Below, one piece after another: positions 16,399 through 24,834 of a stretch of 64,000 nt of DNA (within the stretch, counting starts at the first letter, position 1; each line of letters starts with the position of its first letter). Source of the stretch: Cellulosimicrobium funkei (GTDB taxonomy: Bacteria; Actinomycetota; Actinomycetes; Actinomycetales; Cellulomonadaceae). The position numbers and the translations under genes were made by a program. The stretch spans positions 1 to 64,000 of the forward strand of contig NZ_SOZH01000012.1 of NCBI RefSeq assembly GCF_004519295.1, read 5' to 3'. Below the pieces are notes generated by a model. It saw nothing but the letters and a program-made list of their open reading frames with translations, made no database searches and was not told where the DNA came from.

Positions 16399-17336
16399 GG
16401 CGTGGTGAGGAGGACCTGGAGCTCGCCGACACGAAGCTGTTCGGTGCGAGTGAACTCCAACGGGATCGTGCCGGTCTGGCCGCCGCCGGCCCACTCGACG
16501 GTCCAGTACGACGTCGCGGTGATGGTGTGGGCCTCGCCAGCCTTGCCGGCCGAGGTCTTGGTGTAGGTGTAGCCGCAGTCCGGAGAGGTGCGGTCCCCGT
16601 ACTCGGTGCGGTACGGCGTGCCGGGGCCGGTGCAGGTGACCTGTCCGCCGTCGCCCATCGTGTAGACGATGCGGTCGAGCGTGCCGGTTGCGGTCACGGT
16701 GGTTCCGCCGCCGGAGGCGCTGCGTGTGATCGGGCCGGTGGTCGACTCGCCGGGGTCTCCGACCCAGAGCCAGACCGGGATCCCGACGATGGCCATGCTG
16801 TCCGGCTGCACGCTGAGCGGCGGAGGTGCGGTAGCGATCTGACCGGCCTGAAAGTCCATCGCCGCGACGGCGCGGTCGGCAAGCTCGCGCGGTGAGGGGC
16901 CCGTCGCGCCGGGTGCTGAGGCCTCCCAGTGATTGACTACCGCGTTACCGCCCACCGACGGGCAGGTAGTGCGCACGATGACTCCCTCGGAGCGACCTCC
17001 CCAGATTGGATCGTCGGCGGGGTACTCGGAGCTGACGTCGCGGTCATAGCAAGAGCCGTTCCAGTATCCGTGCTCGGTCTGGCACGGAACGACCTCACCG
17101 GACGCATTGCGGCACTCCTGAGATCCACCACCCGCACCGGGGTTGTCGACGGGAGTCGTGCCGCCTCCTCCTCCCCCGCCACCGCCTGGGTCGACCGTGA
17201 TGACGCAGCTGCCCTTGATCGGAGTGCTCCCGGGCGGGCATGTGACACCGCCCGCAGCAGTTGCGGTCGGCGAGGCAAGGAACAGTGCTCCAAGCAGCGC
17301 GACGATGATCGTGAGGACCCCCCTGCGCATGCTCAT
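16395..17336 (-). CDS. Secreted protein with polyglycine linker
   Basis: A 313-residue protein. N-terminal signal peptide (basic MRRG, hydrophobic LTIIVALLGALFLA, cleavage near TATAA), a small Cys pair (CPPGSTPIKGSC), a run of nine glycines, then an extracellular Cys-containing beta-rich domain. Proteins of this layout lie in actinobacterial Tad loci and may be minor pilus or surface components. ATG 17336 is chosen for the GGAG 8 nt upstream; GTG 17345 would overlap the previous stop. Confidence 0.6.
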   Translation of the reverse strand: MSMRRGVLTIIVALLGALFLASPTATAAGGVTCPPGSTPIKGSCVITVDPGGGGGGGGGTTPVDNPGAGGGSQECRNASGEVVPCQTEHGYWNGSCYDRDVSSEYPADDPIWGGRSEGVIVRTTCPSVGGNAVVNHWEASAPGATGPSPRELADRAVAAMDFQAGQIATAPPPLSVQPDSMAIVGIPVWLWVGDPGESTTGPITRSASGGGTTVTATGTLDRIVYTMGDGGQVTCTGPGTPYRTEYGDRTSPDCGYTYTKTSAGKAGEAHTITATSYWTVEWAGGGQTGTIPLEFTRTEQLRVGELQVLLTTP

Positions 17337-17338
17337 GA

Positions 17339-17992
17339 TCAGCACTCCTCCGTCGGCTCGTCCTTGACAACGGTCCAGCGTCCGTCGTCCTGGGTTTGCA
17401 TCTGAACACGCTGAAGTACGCGATCCGGGTAGTCCTCAAGGGTCACGCTCTCGCCTGCGGGGTTGACGATCTCGACGCCGGTGTTGTCCAGACAGACTTC
17501 GAGGTCCGCGATCAAGGTCTGGCCGGCTGCGGGGTCGCCCTGCAGGTCGGTGACCTTGCTGGCCGCGATCTTCGTGTCGCCCGTCTGGCGCAGGCCCTGT
17601 TCGGTCCACTGCGCGTAGACGGTCTCGTACATCTGCATCAGCTCCGGCGTGCCGAGGAACATGATGAGGGCGTCATAGCCTCCTGCCCCACCGGCCTTGT
17701 TGACCTCGTTGCTGGTCGCGATGAACTCCGCGTAGCGCGCCTGCGCGGCGTCGATGGCCTCCTGGCGAGCTGCTTCGGCGGGGTCCTCTGGCGTGGGCTC
17801 CGTGGGTGTGGGCTCAGGCGTGGTCTCGGTCGGAGTCGGGGTGGTGGGGGTCGGGTCGGGGTCGTCGCCCCCGGTGCAGGCGACGAGGAAGATCCCGAGC
17901 GCGATGAGGAGCGCGGCGGCGATGCCGATCGTCAGGAAGAGCGGTCGGCGTCGCGACGGCGTCGGCTGAGGCATCGTGGTCGGGGTGCTCAT
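17339..17992 (-). CDS. Probable lipoprotein with Pro/Thr-rich stalk
   Basis: A 217-residue protein. Basic N-terminus, hydrophobic helix ending in LVAC (lipobox), then TGGDDPDPTPTT and a Pro/Thr/Glu stalk, then a folded domain of ~140 residues with an NTF2/SnoaL-like look (ARYAEFIATSNEVNKAGGAG, then ...DDGRWTVVKDEPTEEC). It overlaps the preceding small gene by ATGA. It is likely membrane-anchored and part of the pilus cell-envelope machinery. Confidence 0.6.
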   Translation of the reverse strand: MSTPTTMPQPTPSRRRPLFLTIGIAAALLIALGIFLVACTGGDDPDPTPTTPTPTETTPEPTPTEPTPEDPAEAARQEAIDAAQARYAEFIATSNEVNKAGGAGGYDALIMFLGTPELMQMYETVYAQWTEQGLRQTGDTKIAASKVTDLQGDPAAGQTLIADLEVCLDNTGVEIVNPAGESVTLEDYPDRVLQRVQMQTQDDGRWTVVKDEPTEEC

Positions 17993-18195
17993 CGGGGCTC
18001 CAGTCCTCGTGTGGCGATCGTCCTCGCGACGCCGCTTCGCGTTGTCCCGAGCCGACCTACGACGTCTCGACCGTTCTCGGCGTCCAGCGTCGTGTGCTCG
18101 GCGAACGGGTCCAGGGTGGCGCCGTTGAGCTCGATGCGGATCGGCTGAACGGGCTCGGCGTGCGGGTCGTGGAACGGCGTGGTGGTCATCTTCAT
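17989..18195 (-). CDS. Small hypothetical protein
   Basis: A 68-residue protein (MKMTTTPFHDPHAEPVQPIR...) linked to both neighbours by ATGA overlaps, which argues that it is translated. No membrane segment or recognised family. Confidence 0.5.
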   Translation of the reverse strand: MKMTTTPFHDPHAEPVQPIRIELNGATLDPFAEHTTLDAENGRDVVGRLGTTRSGVARTIATRGLEPR

Positions 18196-21100
18196 GCCCC
18201 CTGTCGTGCGGTGTGGTCGAGGTCTGCGAGCTCGTCGAGGAGGTCCTCGGTCTCGGGGTCGGGGTCGAGTCCGTCGAGCTGGGTGCGCAGCTGCTGAACG
18301 AGTCGGTTCGCGTCGTGGCGGCGGCCAGCGGCGACTTCAGCCCGGATGCTGTCGCGCCAGACGCGCTCGTCGGCGGGGTCGACGCGGCGGCCGGCTTCCG
18401 CGGCGCGGCGTGCGGTGGCGGCGTCCCCGTTGGCGAGCGCCCTGGCGGCGACCTCGTGCGCGACGTCGACGATCGTGGCCATGATCTCCTGCGCGAGGTT
18501 CTCGGCCCAGACGTACCGGGTGGCCTTGGCATCCTCGAACGGGCGCCCCCGGACCATGTCCAGGGCGGCGAGCAGGTTCTCGGTGGGGGCGGCCGCGATG
18601 TCGTCGCCGATGAGCTCGAGCACGACGTGCCAGTCCGTCGGGACGCCACGCAGGCGGTACTCCGAGACGACCTCGCCATCGGCGTCGGCGTCCTTGCTCC
18701 AGAACCGCGGCAGGTAAAGCTCGCCGTCGGCGTCGGCGCCGAGCCAGCGGCGCGCTCGAGACACGGCCGAGCGACGCGTTCCGAGCGCCTTCTCCGGCGT
18801 GGAGGTCGGCCACAGGGCGCGGGTGAGCTCGTCGGTGCTCATGCCCTCGGGGTGCAGCGCGAGCAGGGTGATGAGCTCGGTGGTCTGGCGACGGTACCGG
18901 GACTCGGGGGTGACGCCGGCGGTCCCGTCGACCTCGACCGGTCCCAGCAGCTTCACGATGGGGTGGTGCAGCTGCAGGAGCTCCCCAGCGCTCGGCCCGG
19001 CGGGCGCTGTGAGGTTGGAGGACACCTCCGCCGGCTGCTCCTCGACGACCGTCAGCGCAGGCTCGTCGGGCACCGTGACGGCGAGATCGGTGAGCGTGGG
19101 CTCGTCCTCGATGGCGGTGAGGGTGGTCGTCCAGGTGGGCCCGTCAACGGGGTCGGCATCGGCCTGGCGGAGCAGACCGAGAAGGTGGGCGTACGTGGAG
19201 GCGTCGACCTGCTGGGGACGCACGGTGATCCCGACGGGCGACAGCCGCGCGCTCTGGGTGTCGTCGGCGTCGATGTCGAGGACCCACTCGCCGATCTGAG
19301 CGTCAGTGGTGACCGCGGCGACGCCAACACGCGGGACCCGGGACACGAGGTTCTCAAGCATGTCGCGCACCTCGGGGTCGAGCCGCTCGCCGACGAGCAG
19401 TACCTCGGGGGTCCAGGCGTCCCCGCGCAGTCCGCGGCCGCGAGCGTCGGGGATGGACGTCGCCTCGACGGCGTCGAGCGTTGCGGTGACGTCGGCGGCG
19501 CGCGCTTCGAGCTCTCGAACGATGTTGGAGAGGCCGGAGACATGTCGGATGCGGCCGGTGTCGACGACGCCCTCGAGGCCGGGCATGATCCCGACGAGCG
19601 TGACCTGCAGGTCGTCGGCCCAGGTGCTGGTCGCCAGCTCGAGGGCGAGAGCAGCGAGGGTGGCGTGGGACGCGTCGGCATCGCCGCGGACGTCGAGACA
19701 CTCGAGGCGCTCGAGGTCGAGGAGCAGGTGGGCGTCGTCCTGGTCGTGACCGATAGTGACCAGCGACGGGTATGGGGCTGCGCCGTGAGCCGCGGCCTCG
19801 GAGAGCGTGGCGGTCTGAGCGTCGTGCGCGCTGATCTGCCAGACGGTGCGCTCGTGGACGGGAACCCAGGGCGTGGGCAGCTCGGCGGGCGCGTAGAGGT
19901 AGACCTCGAAGGAGTCGGGGGTCAGCCGGGCGGCGCGGACGTCGGGCAGCGCGAGCTGCTGCTCACGGTGCCACGCGGCCATGGATCGGAGCGCGACGTC
20001 GACGGTCTGGACGCTGAGCGGGTCGGTGACGGCACGGAGCTCCTGCTCGAGCACGGACTCTGCGGAGGCGGGCTCGGGCAGTGCGATGCGCTGGCCGGTG
20101 CGGCGGCGCCGGCGCGCCGCGGCTCGCTTCCCGCCGAGCAGGGCGAGGACGCCGGCGGCCAGGATGCCGCCGACGCCCGCGGCGGTGCGTACGTCGACCA
20201 CGGCGTTGTCGTCGACGTCGTCGTCGGCAACCGGGGCGTCGACGAGGTCGTCGAGCTCGGCAGGTGCGGGCTCATCGAGATCAGCGCCAGCCGGCTCCTC
20301 GACGGCCTCGACCGGGGCGTCGACGGTCTCGCTCGCGGCGGGTGCCTCAGGTGTGGTCGGCGCTGCGGGCGTAGACGCCTCGACCTCAGCGACGGGGGCC
20401 GGTGCCGGCGTCGTGGTGGGGTCAGGAGTCGCAGGGGCCTCGGCCTCGGCCGGCGCGCTCGTCGAGGGAAGTGCGAGGGTCCAACCGGGGCGGATGAGGT
20501 CGGGGTCGGTGAGCCGGGCTCCCCCGCCCTGGTCGATGTCACGCGAGGCCTCCACGATCTCTGGGTAGCGGTCGCCGTCGCCGAGCTCGGCCTGGGCGAT
20601 GTCCCACAACGACTCCCCCGGCGCGACGATGTGCGTCCGCGCTGAGGTCGCAGATGCGGCCTCGGGCGCGGGCACCGCTGCGTCCGAGGGCAGCTGCAGC
20701 ACCCAGCCCGGGTCGATCCAGTGCGAGGTGTCCAGGGCGTACCCGCCGGGCTGGTCGCGGCCGTAGTTCAGGTCGGCGATCTCCTGGAACCGCATGCCGT
20801 CGCCGAGCTGCGTCTCCGCGATCGACCACAGCGAGTCCCCGCGCTGGACGGTGTACTGGACCGCCGGCGCCGTCTCCATGGCGGCCAGCGCTGCCTCGGC
20901 GGGGGCCTCGATGTCAGTGGCGGTGTCGGGCGTGGCGGTGTCGTACGTCGCGACGGCGACGGTCGTGGCGGGCAGCGCCTGGGCAGTGGCGGACGTGGCG
21001 ATGACCGGGCCGGCGGTGAACATCGCGATCACGGTGGCGATGAGCGCGGAGGCGGCGCGCTGCTGCACGCCGAGCCCGCGCAGGCGTGGCGCGCGGAGGC

Positions 21101-21371
21101 CGCGCAGCTGGGCGGGGATCTCGAGGAGTACGGCGATCGCGAACGTCGCCCAGCCGATCCACGCGATGGTCTTGATGACGCCGAGCGTGAGTGTGCCGGT
21201 GACGTCGGGACGCGAGAGCGTGCCGGTGACCTCGTCCCAGGTCGGGAGCGAGGTCGGGATGGGGCTGCCCGCGACGAGCCAGAGCGCGACGGGGATGCCC
21301 ACCAGGAGCACGAGCACGGCGAGCAGGGCGCCGAGTCCACGCAGGACGCGGGCTGTGGTCGAGGTGCTCAT
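18192..21371 (-). CDS. LysM-BTAD fusion protein of the Tad locus
   Basis: A 1,059-residue protein. Two or three N-terminal membrane helices (8-30, ~62-85, ~105-130), two LysM peptidoglycan-binding domains (TVQRGDSLWSIAETQLG near 175; HIVAPGESLWDIAQAELG near 247), a Pro/Ala/Glu-rich stretch, a further membrane helix near 400, and a C-terminal half with a SARP-like winged helix (TDELTRALWPTSTPEKALGTR) and a bacterial transcriptional activator domain. It joins cell-wall binding outside to a transcription-factor-type module inside, suggesting wall-to-gene signalling or scaffolding for pilus assembly. Overlaps both neighbours by ATGA. Confidence 0.75.
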   Translation of the reverse strand: MSTSTTARVLRGLGALLAVLVLLVGIPVALWLVAGSPIPTSLPTWDEVTGTLSRPDVTGTLTLGVIKTIAWIGWATFAIAVLLEIPAQLRGLRAPRLRGLGVQQRAASALIATVIAMFTAGPVIATSATAQALPATTVAVATYDTATPDTATDIEAPAEAALAAMETAPAVQYTVQRGDSLWSIAETQLGDGMRFQEIADLNYGRDQPGGYALDTSHWIDPGWVLQLPSDAAVPAPEAASATSARTHIVAPGESLWDIAQAELGDGDRYPEIVEASRDIDQGGGARLTDPDLIRPGWTLALPSTSAPAEAEAPATPDPTTTPAPAPVAEVEASTPAAPTTPEAPAASETVDAPVEAVEEPAGADLDEPAPAELDDLVDAPVADDDVDDNAVVDVRTAAGVGGILAAGVLALLGGKRAAARRRRRTGQRIALPEPASAESVLEQELRAVTDPLSVQTVDVALRSMAAWHREQQLALPDVRAARLTPDSFEVYLYAPAELPTPWVPVHERTVWQISAHDAQTATLSEAAAHGAAPYPSLVTIGHDQDDAHLLLDLERLECLDVRGDADASHATLAALALELATSTWADDLQVTLVGIMPGLEGVVDTGRIRHVSGLSNIVRELEARAADVTATLDAVEATSIPDARGRGLRGDAWTPEVLLVGERLDPEVRDMLENLVSRVPRVGVAAVTTDAQIGEWVLDIDADDTQSARLSPVGITVRPQQVDASTYAHLLGLLRQADADPVDGPTWTTTLTAIEDEPTLTDLAVTVPDEPALTVVEEQPAEVSSNLTAPAGPSAGELLQLHHPIVKLLGPVEVDGTAGVTPESRYRRQTTELITLLALHPEGMSTDELTRALWPTSTPEKALGTRRSAVSRARRWLGADADGELYLPRFWSKDADADGEVVSEYRLRGVPTDWHVVLELIGDDIAAAPTENLLAALDMVRGRPFEDAKATRYVWAENLAQEIMATIVDVAHEVAARALANGDAATARRAAEAGRRVDPADERVWRDSIRAEVAAGRRHDANRLVQQLRTQLDGLDPDPETEDLLDELADLDHTARQGA

Positions 21372-21793
21372 GGGATCTCCTGGGTCACGCCTCGGGCGAT
21401 CCGCGCGGTCGCGGTCGCGGTGCTGTTCCTCTCGCCGAGGAAGACGAGGATCTTGGCCTTGTACGTCGTCTGCGCGGTAACCGTGACCTCGTCGCCGTTG
21501 ACGGACACCCGCCCGGTGACTCCGGACGCAGCGAGGGTGTTCTGGGCGGCGGCCACGGCGGCGTTGGTCGACATCCCGGGCCGGGCGCCGTCACGCACGG
21601 CGGCGACGTTGATCTGCTGCCCCGCCGCGCGCGCGGCCTGCTGGGCGGCGTACTCGGCGGTGTCGTTCGCTCGCAGCTTCCCGCCGCCGTCGACGACGAT
21701 GCCGATCGCGATGATGACCGCTGCGGCGAGCATGATGATCAGCAGCGAGGAGTCGCCCCGGTCTGAACGCAGGCGGGTGCGGATCCAGCTCAT
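21368..21793 (-). CDS. TadE/TadG-like pseudopilin
   Basis: A 141-residue protein with SDRGDSSLLIIMLAAAVIIAIG near the N-terminus: a charged leader, Gly at the likely prepilin cleavage point and a long hydrophobic helix. Position 5 of the mature form is Leu, not Glu. The C-terminal part is extracellular and beta-rich. Third of three TadE-type genes in a row, ATGA overlaps on both sides, GGGAG before ATG 21793. Confidence 0.65.
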   Translation of the reverse strand: MSWIRTRLRSDRGDSSLLIIMLAAAVIIAIGIVVDGGGKLRANDTAEYAAQQAARAAGQQINVAAVRDGARPGMSTNAAVAAAQNTLAASGVTGRVSVNGDEVTVTAQTTYKAKILVFLGERNSTATATARIARGVTQEIP

Positions 21794-22233
21794 GCTCGCT
21801 CCCGGTAGGCATCGATGACGGAGGTGCCGGTGGACGTGATCGTGCGGGTCCCGCCAACGCCCGGGATCGCGAGGTCGGCGAGCGGGACGACGCACGTGAC
21901 GGTGACGGTGACGGCGCCGACCTGCCCGACGGGCTGGTTGAAAGCTGACAGGTCGGTGGCGACGTTCGTCGAGGAGCACTTGAGGTTCGCGTTGGCGAGC
22001 GTGCTTGCTGCGGTGGACGAAGCCTGTGCGCCGGCGATCGCCTGGGTGCGCGAGATGGACGCGGCGCGCGCGGCCTCGTTCGCTGCGGACTGCACGCTCC
22101 CCTCGGCCAGGGCGAGGCGACCGGCCATCAGCAGGATCGCGCCGATGAGAAACAGCGCTGGAACGGTGGCCGCCGCGCCGAGGGACATGCTCCCGCGGTC
22201 CTCCGACAGGCGCTGGCGAAGGTAGGCGATCAC
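21790..22233 (-). CDS. TadE-like pseudopilin
   Basis: A 147-residue protein. EDRGSMSLGAAATVPALFLI forms the cleavage region and hydrophobic helix; position 5 after the Gly is Gly. Two Cys (KCSS and TCVV) may form a disulfide in the exported domain. GTG start overlaps the previous stop. Probably a minor pilin or assembly protein processed by the prepilin peptidase. Confidence 0.7.
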   Translation of the reverse strand: MIAYLRQRLSEDRGSMSLGAAATVPALFLIGAILLMAGRLALAEGSVQSAANEAARAASISRTQAIAGAQASSTAASTLANANLKCSSTNVATDLSAFNQPVGQVGAVTVTVTCVVPLADLAIPGVGGTRTITSTGTSVIDAYRERA

Positions 22234-22655
22234 GGCTGGCCCTCGAATCGCTCGATGGCACCGGTCGCGGTCTGCGAGACGGTGAGGTTCGGCAGGAGCG
22301 GGACGATGGAGATGACCTTGCCGGTCACCGTCACCGTGACGTTCTGTGCTCCGCGGGCGATGGACACCGACGCCTCGGGCAGCCCGCCGTTCGCGTTCGA
22401 GAGCCGGGAGTGGGCCTCGGCGTAGCCGGCCTGGTCGGTGCCGCCGTCGATCCGGGCGACCTGGACGGCGCCGTTCGCGACGCTCTGGGCGACGTTGTTC
22501 GCGTGCTGGTAGAGCCCGATCTGGATCAGCGCGAAGGCGACGATGAGGAGCACGGGGACGACGACTGCCGCCTCGAGCGCGACGGCCCCGCTGTCGTCGG
22601 CTCGGGCCGCCGCCCAGCGGGCGCGGAGGCGGTGTCGGATCGTACGCGTTGCCAT
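22230..22655 (-). CDS. tadE: TadE-like pseudopilin
   Basis: A 141-residue protein with the best TadE signature of the three: DDSGAVALEAAVVVPVLLIV, where cleavage after Gly gives AVALE with Glu at position 5. It is the first gene after box A site 5, so the TadE genes and everything downstream to 16.2 kb can be transcribed from there. Confidence 0.75.
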   Translation of the reverse strand: MATRTIRHRLRARWAAARADDSGAVALEAAVVVPVLLIVAFALIQIGLYQHANNVAQSVANGAVQVARIDGGTDQAGYAEAHSRLSNANGGLPEASVSIARGAQNVTVTVTGKVISIVPLLPNLTVSQTATGAIERFEGQP

Positions 22656-22691
22656 GTGGGCCCCCTACCTCGGGAAAGACGCCCGAGGAAG

Positions 22692-22716
22692 ATTGTTTGC
22701 TGACAAAGCCACCCTA
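22692..22716 (-). promoter_or_regulatory. Box A site 5: TAGGGT -10 plus TGTCAGCAAACAAT
   Basis: On the minus strand TAGGGT (22716-22711), 5 nt, then box A with one change at the last base (22705-22692). The TadE gene begins 37 nt later. Confidence 0.65.
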
Positions 22717-22722
22717 CACCCG

Positions 22723-22758
22723 CGCCGGCCCGTTCGCGAGATCACGATCGGGCCGGCG
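22723..22758 (-). terminator. Hairpin terminator after flp
   Basis: CGCCGGCCCG (22723-22732) pairs with CGGGCCGGCG (22749-22758), 16 bp past the flp stop and just before the box A promoter. It separates the highly expressed pilin from the TadE operon. Confidence 0.75.
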
Positions 22759-22773
22759 TGGGCGTCGTGGCGG

Positions 22774-22956
22774 TCAGAGCTGGCCCGTGAGGGTCGTGCC
22801 CTTGGTCGTGAGCGCGGCGATGACGATCGCGGCGAGGGCGAGGAGCCCGATGGTGACGAGGACCTGGGTGAGGCTGACGTCGCCCCGGTCGTCGTTGAGT
22901 CGCTCGGCGAGCTTCGCCGTCCTGGTGCGGAACTTGGCTGCGAACTTGGTGCTCAT
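22774..22956 (-). CDS. flp: Flp-type major pilin
   Basis: A 60-residue prepilin: leader rich in Lys/Arg, DDRG at the predicted cleavage point, then a single hydrophobic helix (DVSLTQVLVTIGLLALAAIV) and a very short tail. Size and layout are those of Tad pilins, but position 5 is Thr where Flp pilins usually have Glu. AGGAGG lies 6 nt before ATG 22956. A box B promoter ends 42 nt upstream and a terminator follows, so it is a monocistronic unit. Confidence 0.75.
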   Translation of the reverse strand: MSTKFAAKFRTRTAKLAERLNDDRGDVSLTQVLVTIGLLALAAIVIAALTTKGTTLTGQL

Positions 22957-22998
22957 GCTGTGCCTCCTGCTTGGCGATGTAACCCCTGATACCTGAAC

Positions 22999-23027
22999 TA
23001 ACGGCCCGGAAGGGCCGTCGTGTGACA
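22999..23027 (-). promoter_or_regulatory. Box B site 3
   Basis: TGTCACACG-N14-CCGTTA on the minus strand (last base differs), 42 nt before the flp start. The spacer contains CGGCCCTTCCGGGCCG, a perfect palindrome not shared by the other sites. Confidence 0.65.
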
Positions 23028-23050
23028 CCCGGGTGGGTGTCGGCGAGATC

Positions 23051-23947
23051 TCAGAGCTGGTAGATGACGGCGTACATCGCGATCGAGATGAAGATCATCG
23101 CGATCGCCGTCACCGGGACCCAGATCTGGACCGATTCTCGCTTGGCCTGGCGGACATCTGCTGCCAGGTCCGCCTTGCGTTTGGTCGCGGCCTGGCGGCG
23201 CAGCGGCTCGACGATCGCACTGCCTTCCTTGCCGGCGTCCCGCATGATGTTCGCGACGTCGCGTAGGTCGCGCACGTCGAGCTCGTCGCCGAGCTCGGTC
23301 AGCGCGTCCCACGGTGCCTGGCCCGCCCAGCGGCCGCGCTCGAGCGCGGCCGCGATGCGGCGGAACGGCCACGACGTGGCGACCTCCGCGGCGCCCTGGG
23401 TCGCCTGCGCGACACCGGCGCCGGAGATTCGCTCGATGGCGAGCAGGTCCATGTACGCGCTGACCGCCTGGGAGAACTGCCTGCGGGCCTTCTCCGCGAG
23501 GCTCTTGGCCTCGAGGTCGGGGAAGAACCACCCGAGCGCACCGGCCGCGAGGGCGAGCCCGGCGGGCACGGTGACCGGGAGCGTGGTGCCGAAGGCCGCG
23601 AAGATCGCTCCGATCATGGGACCGACGAAGAGGCCGACGAGGGCGAAGGTGACCTTCTTGCCCACCAGGCGCGTGGTGGTCAGACCGATGAGATCGAGGT
23701 CGGAGTTGCTGGGGCTGACGCCCTTGACGGTGAGCAGTCCACCGCGGCGCTGCACCCAGGCACCGACCCGGTCGGTGACGTCTGCGTCGTCCGGGACCGC
23801 GACGACTGCGGGCCGGTCGGCCCCGGACATGCGGTCGATGGCGGAGCGCAGGTTCGGGTGCGCCGGCGCGAGCTCGCGGATGATCAGGAACAGGCCGGCG
23901 GCGGCGACGGCCCCGGCGAGAGCGGCGAGGATCCAGGTGAGCATCAT
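23051..23947 (-). CDS. tadC: TadC-like inner-membrane platform protein
   Basis: A 298-residue T2SF-family protein. N-terminal helix, a membrane pair around 97-142, a cytoplasmic GspF-like helical domain (FSQAVSAYMDLLAIERISGAG, later RDLRDVANIMRDAGKEGSA) and a C-terminal helix. With TadB it forms the platform that couples the TadA ATPase to pilus assembly. ATGA overlap with tadB. Confidence 0.8.
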   Translation of the reverse strand: MMLTWILAALAGAVAAAGLFLIIRELAPAHPNLRSAIDRMSGADRPAVVAVPDDADVTDRVGAWVQRRGGLLTVKGVSPSNSDLDLIGLTTTRLVGKKVTFALVGLFVGPMIGAIFAAFGTTLPVTVPAGLALAAGALGWFFPDLEAKSLAEKARRQFSQAVSAYMDLLAIERISGAGVAQATQGAAEVATSWPFRRIAAALERGRWAGQAPWDALTELGDELDVRDLRDVANIMRDAGKEGSAIVEPLRRQAATKRKADLAADVRQAKRESVQIWVPVTAIAMIFISIAMYAVIYQL

Positions 23948-24834
23948 GACCTCTCAGTGGCGGTGAGGAACCGCGGCTGGGGGCGGCCCATCGCGATCTT
24001 GCGCATCCACAGCAGGCACCCGACGTAGGCGGCGATGAAGACCAGGGCCAGGAGCTGGCCGAACGGGCCCTCGTACGCCTCCATGTAGACGGGGTTGGTG
24101 AATGCCATGAGCCCGAGGAATCCCAGCGTGATGAGCGTGATCCAGCGGGCGTTGGAGCGCGGGGACTCGCGCTCGGACTCGATCTCCAGCATGGAGCTCG
24201 CGCGCTGGCCGACGGTGTCGGCGAGCTCCTCGAGCGCGCGGCTGATGGCGCCCTCGCGCCGGTCGGACTCGAGGATCAGGGCCGCGGCGATGAGGTCGGC
24301 GGTGGCGTCGTTCATCTCGTCGGCCCACAGGCGCAGCGCAGGCTTGATCGGCTGCTGGGCGTCGAGACGGGCTACGAGCCGCGAGAGCGCCGGACGCACG
24401 GTGGGCGGTGCGGAGGCCAGGGACGCGCGCAGCGCCTGTTCCAGACCTGCCGCGCCACCGACGAGGATGCCGGCGAGGCTGCGGATCCAGGCCTCCAGGT
24501 CGGAGAGCCGTTCCGCCTCGCGCGAGCTGGAGTCCTTGCGCACCAGCGACGGCAGCCCGACGACGGCGGCCGGGAGGATGAGGATGAGGATGTACCAGCC
24601 GGTGGTGATGGCGGCGACGATCCCGACCACGATGGAGCCGAGGAAGACCCACCGGTGGCGGGCGAGTGGCCCTCCATCGGCGAGGCCGAGGAAGCGTGCG
24701 AGTTCGTGGCCGAACGGGGCGGTCCGGGTGGGCTTGGCCTCTGGCGTGCGGTCGACCTTGTGCAGGCCGACGACGACGAGCCAGATCCCGACGGCGACGG
24801 CGATCGTGGCCGCGGTGATGGCGAGTGCTCTCAT
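23944..24834 (-). CDS. tadB: TadB-like inner-membrane platform protein
   Basis: A 296-residue T2SF-family protein: N-terminal helix, a membrane pair near 70-100, GspF-type helical domain (LEAWIRSLAGILVGGAAGLE; LADTVGQRASSMLEIESERE) and C-terminal helices. ATG 24834 is chosen because it overlaps the tadA stop as ATGA. Confidence 0.8.
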   Translation of the reverse strand: MRALAITAATIAVAVGIWLVVVGLHKVDRTPEAKPTRTAPFGHELARFLGLADGGPLARHRWVFLGSIVVGIVAAITTGWYILILILPAAVVGLPSLVRKDSSSREAERLSDLEAWIRSLAGILVGGAAGLEQALRASLASAPPTVRPALSRLVARLDAQQPIKPALRLWADEMNDATADLIAAALILESDRREGAISRALEELADTVGQRASSMLEIESERESPRSNARWITLITLGFLGLMAFTNPVYMEAYEGPFGQLLALVFIAAYVGCLLWMRKIAMGRPQPRFLTATERS

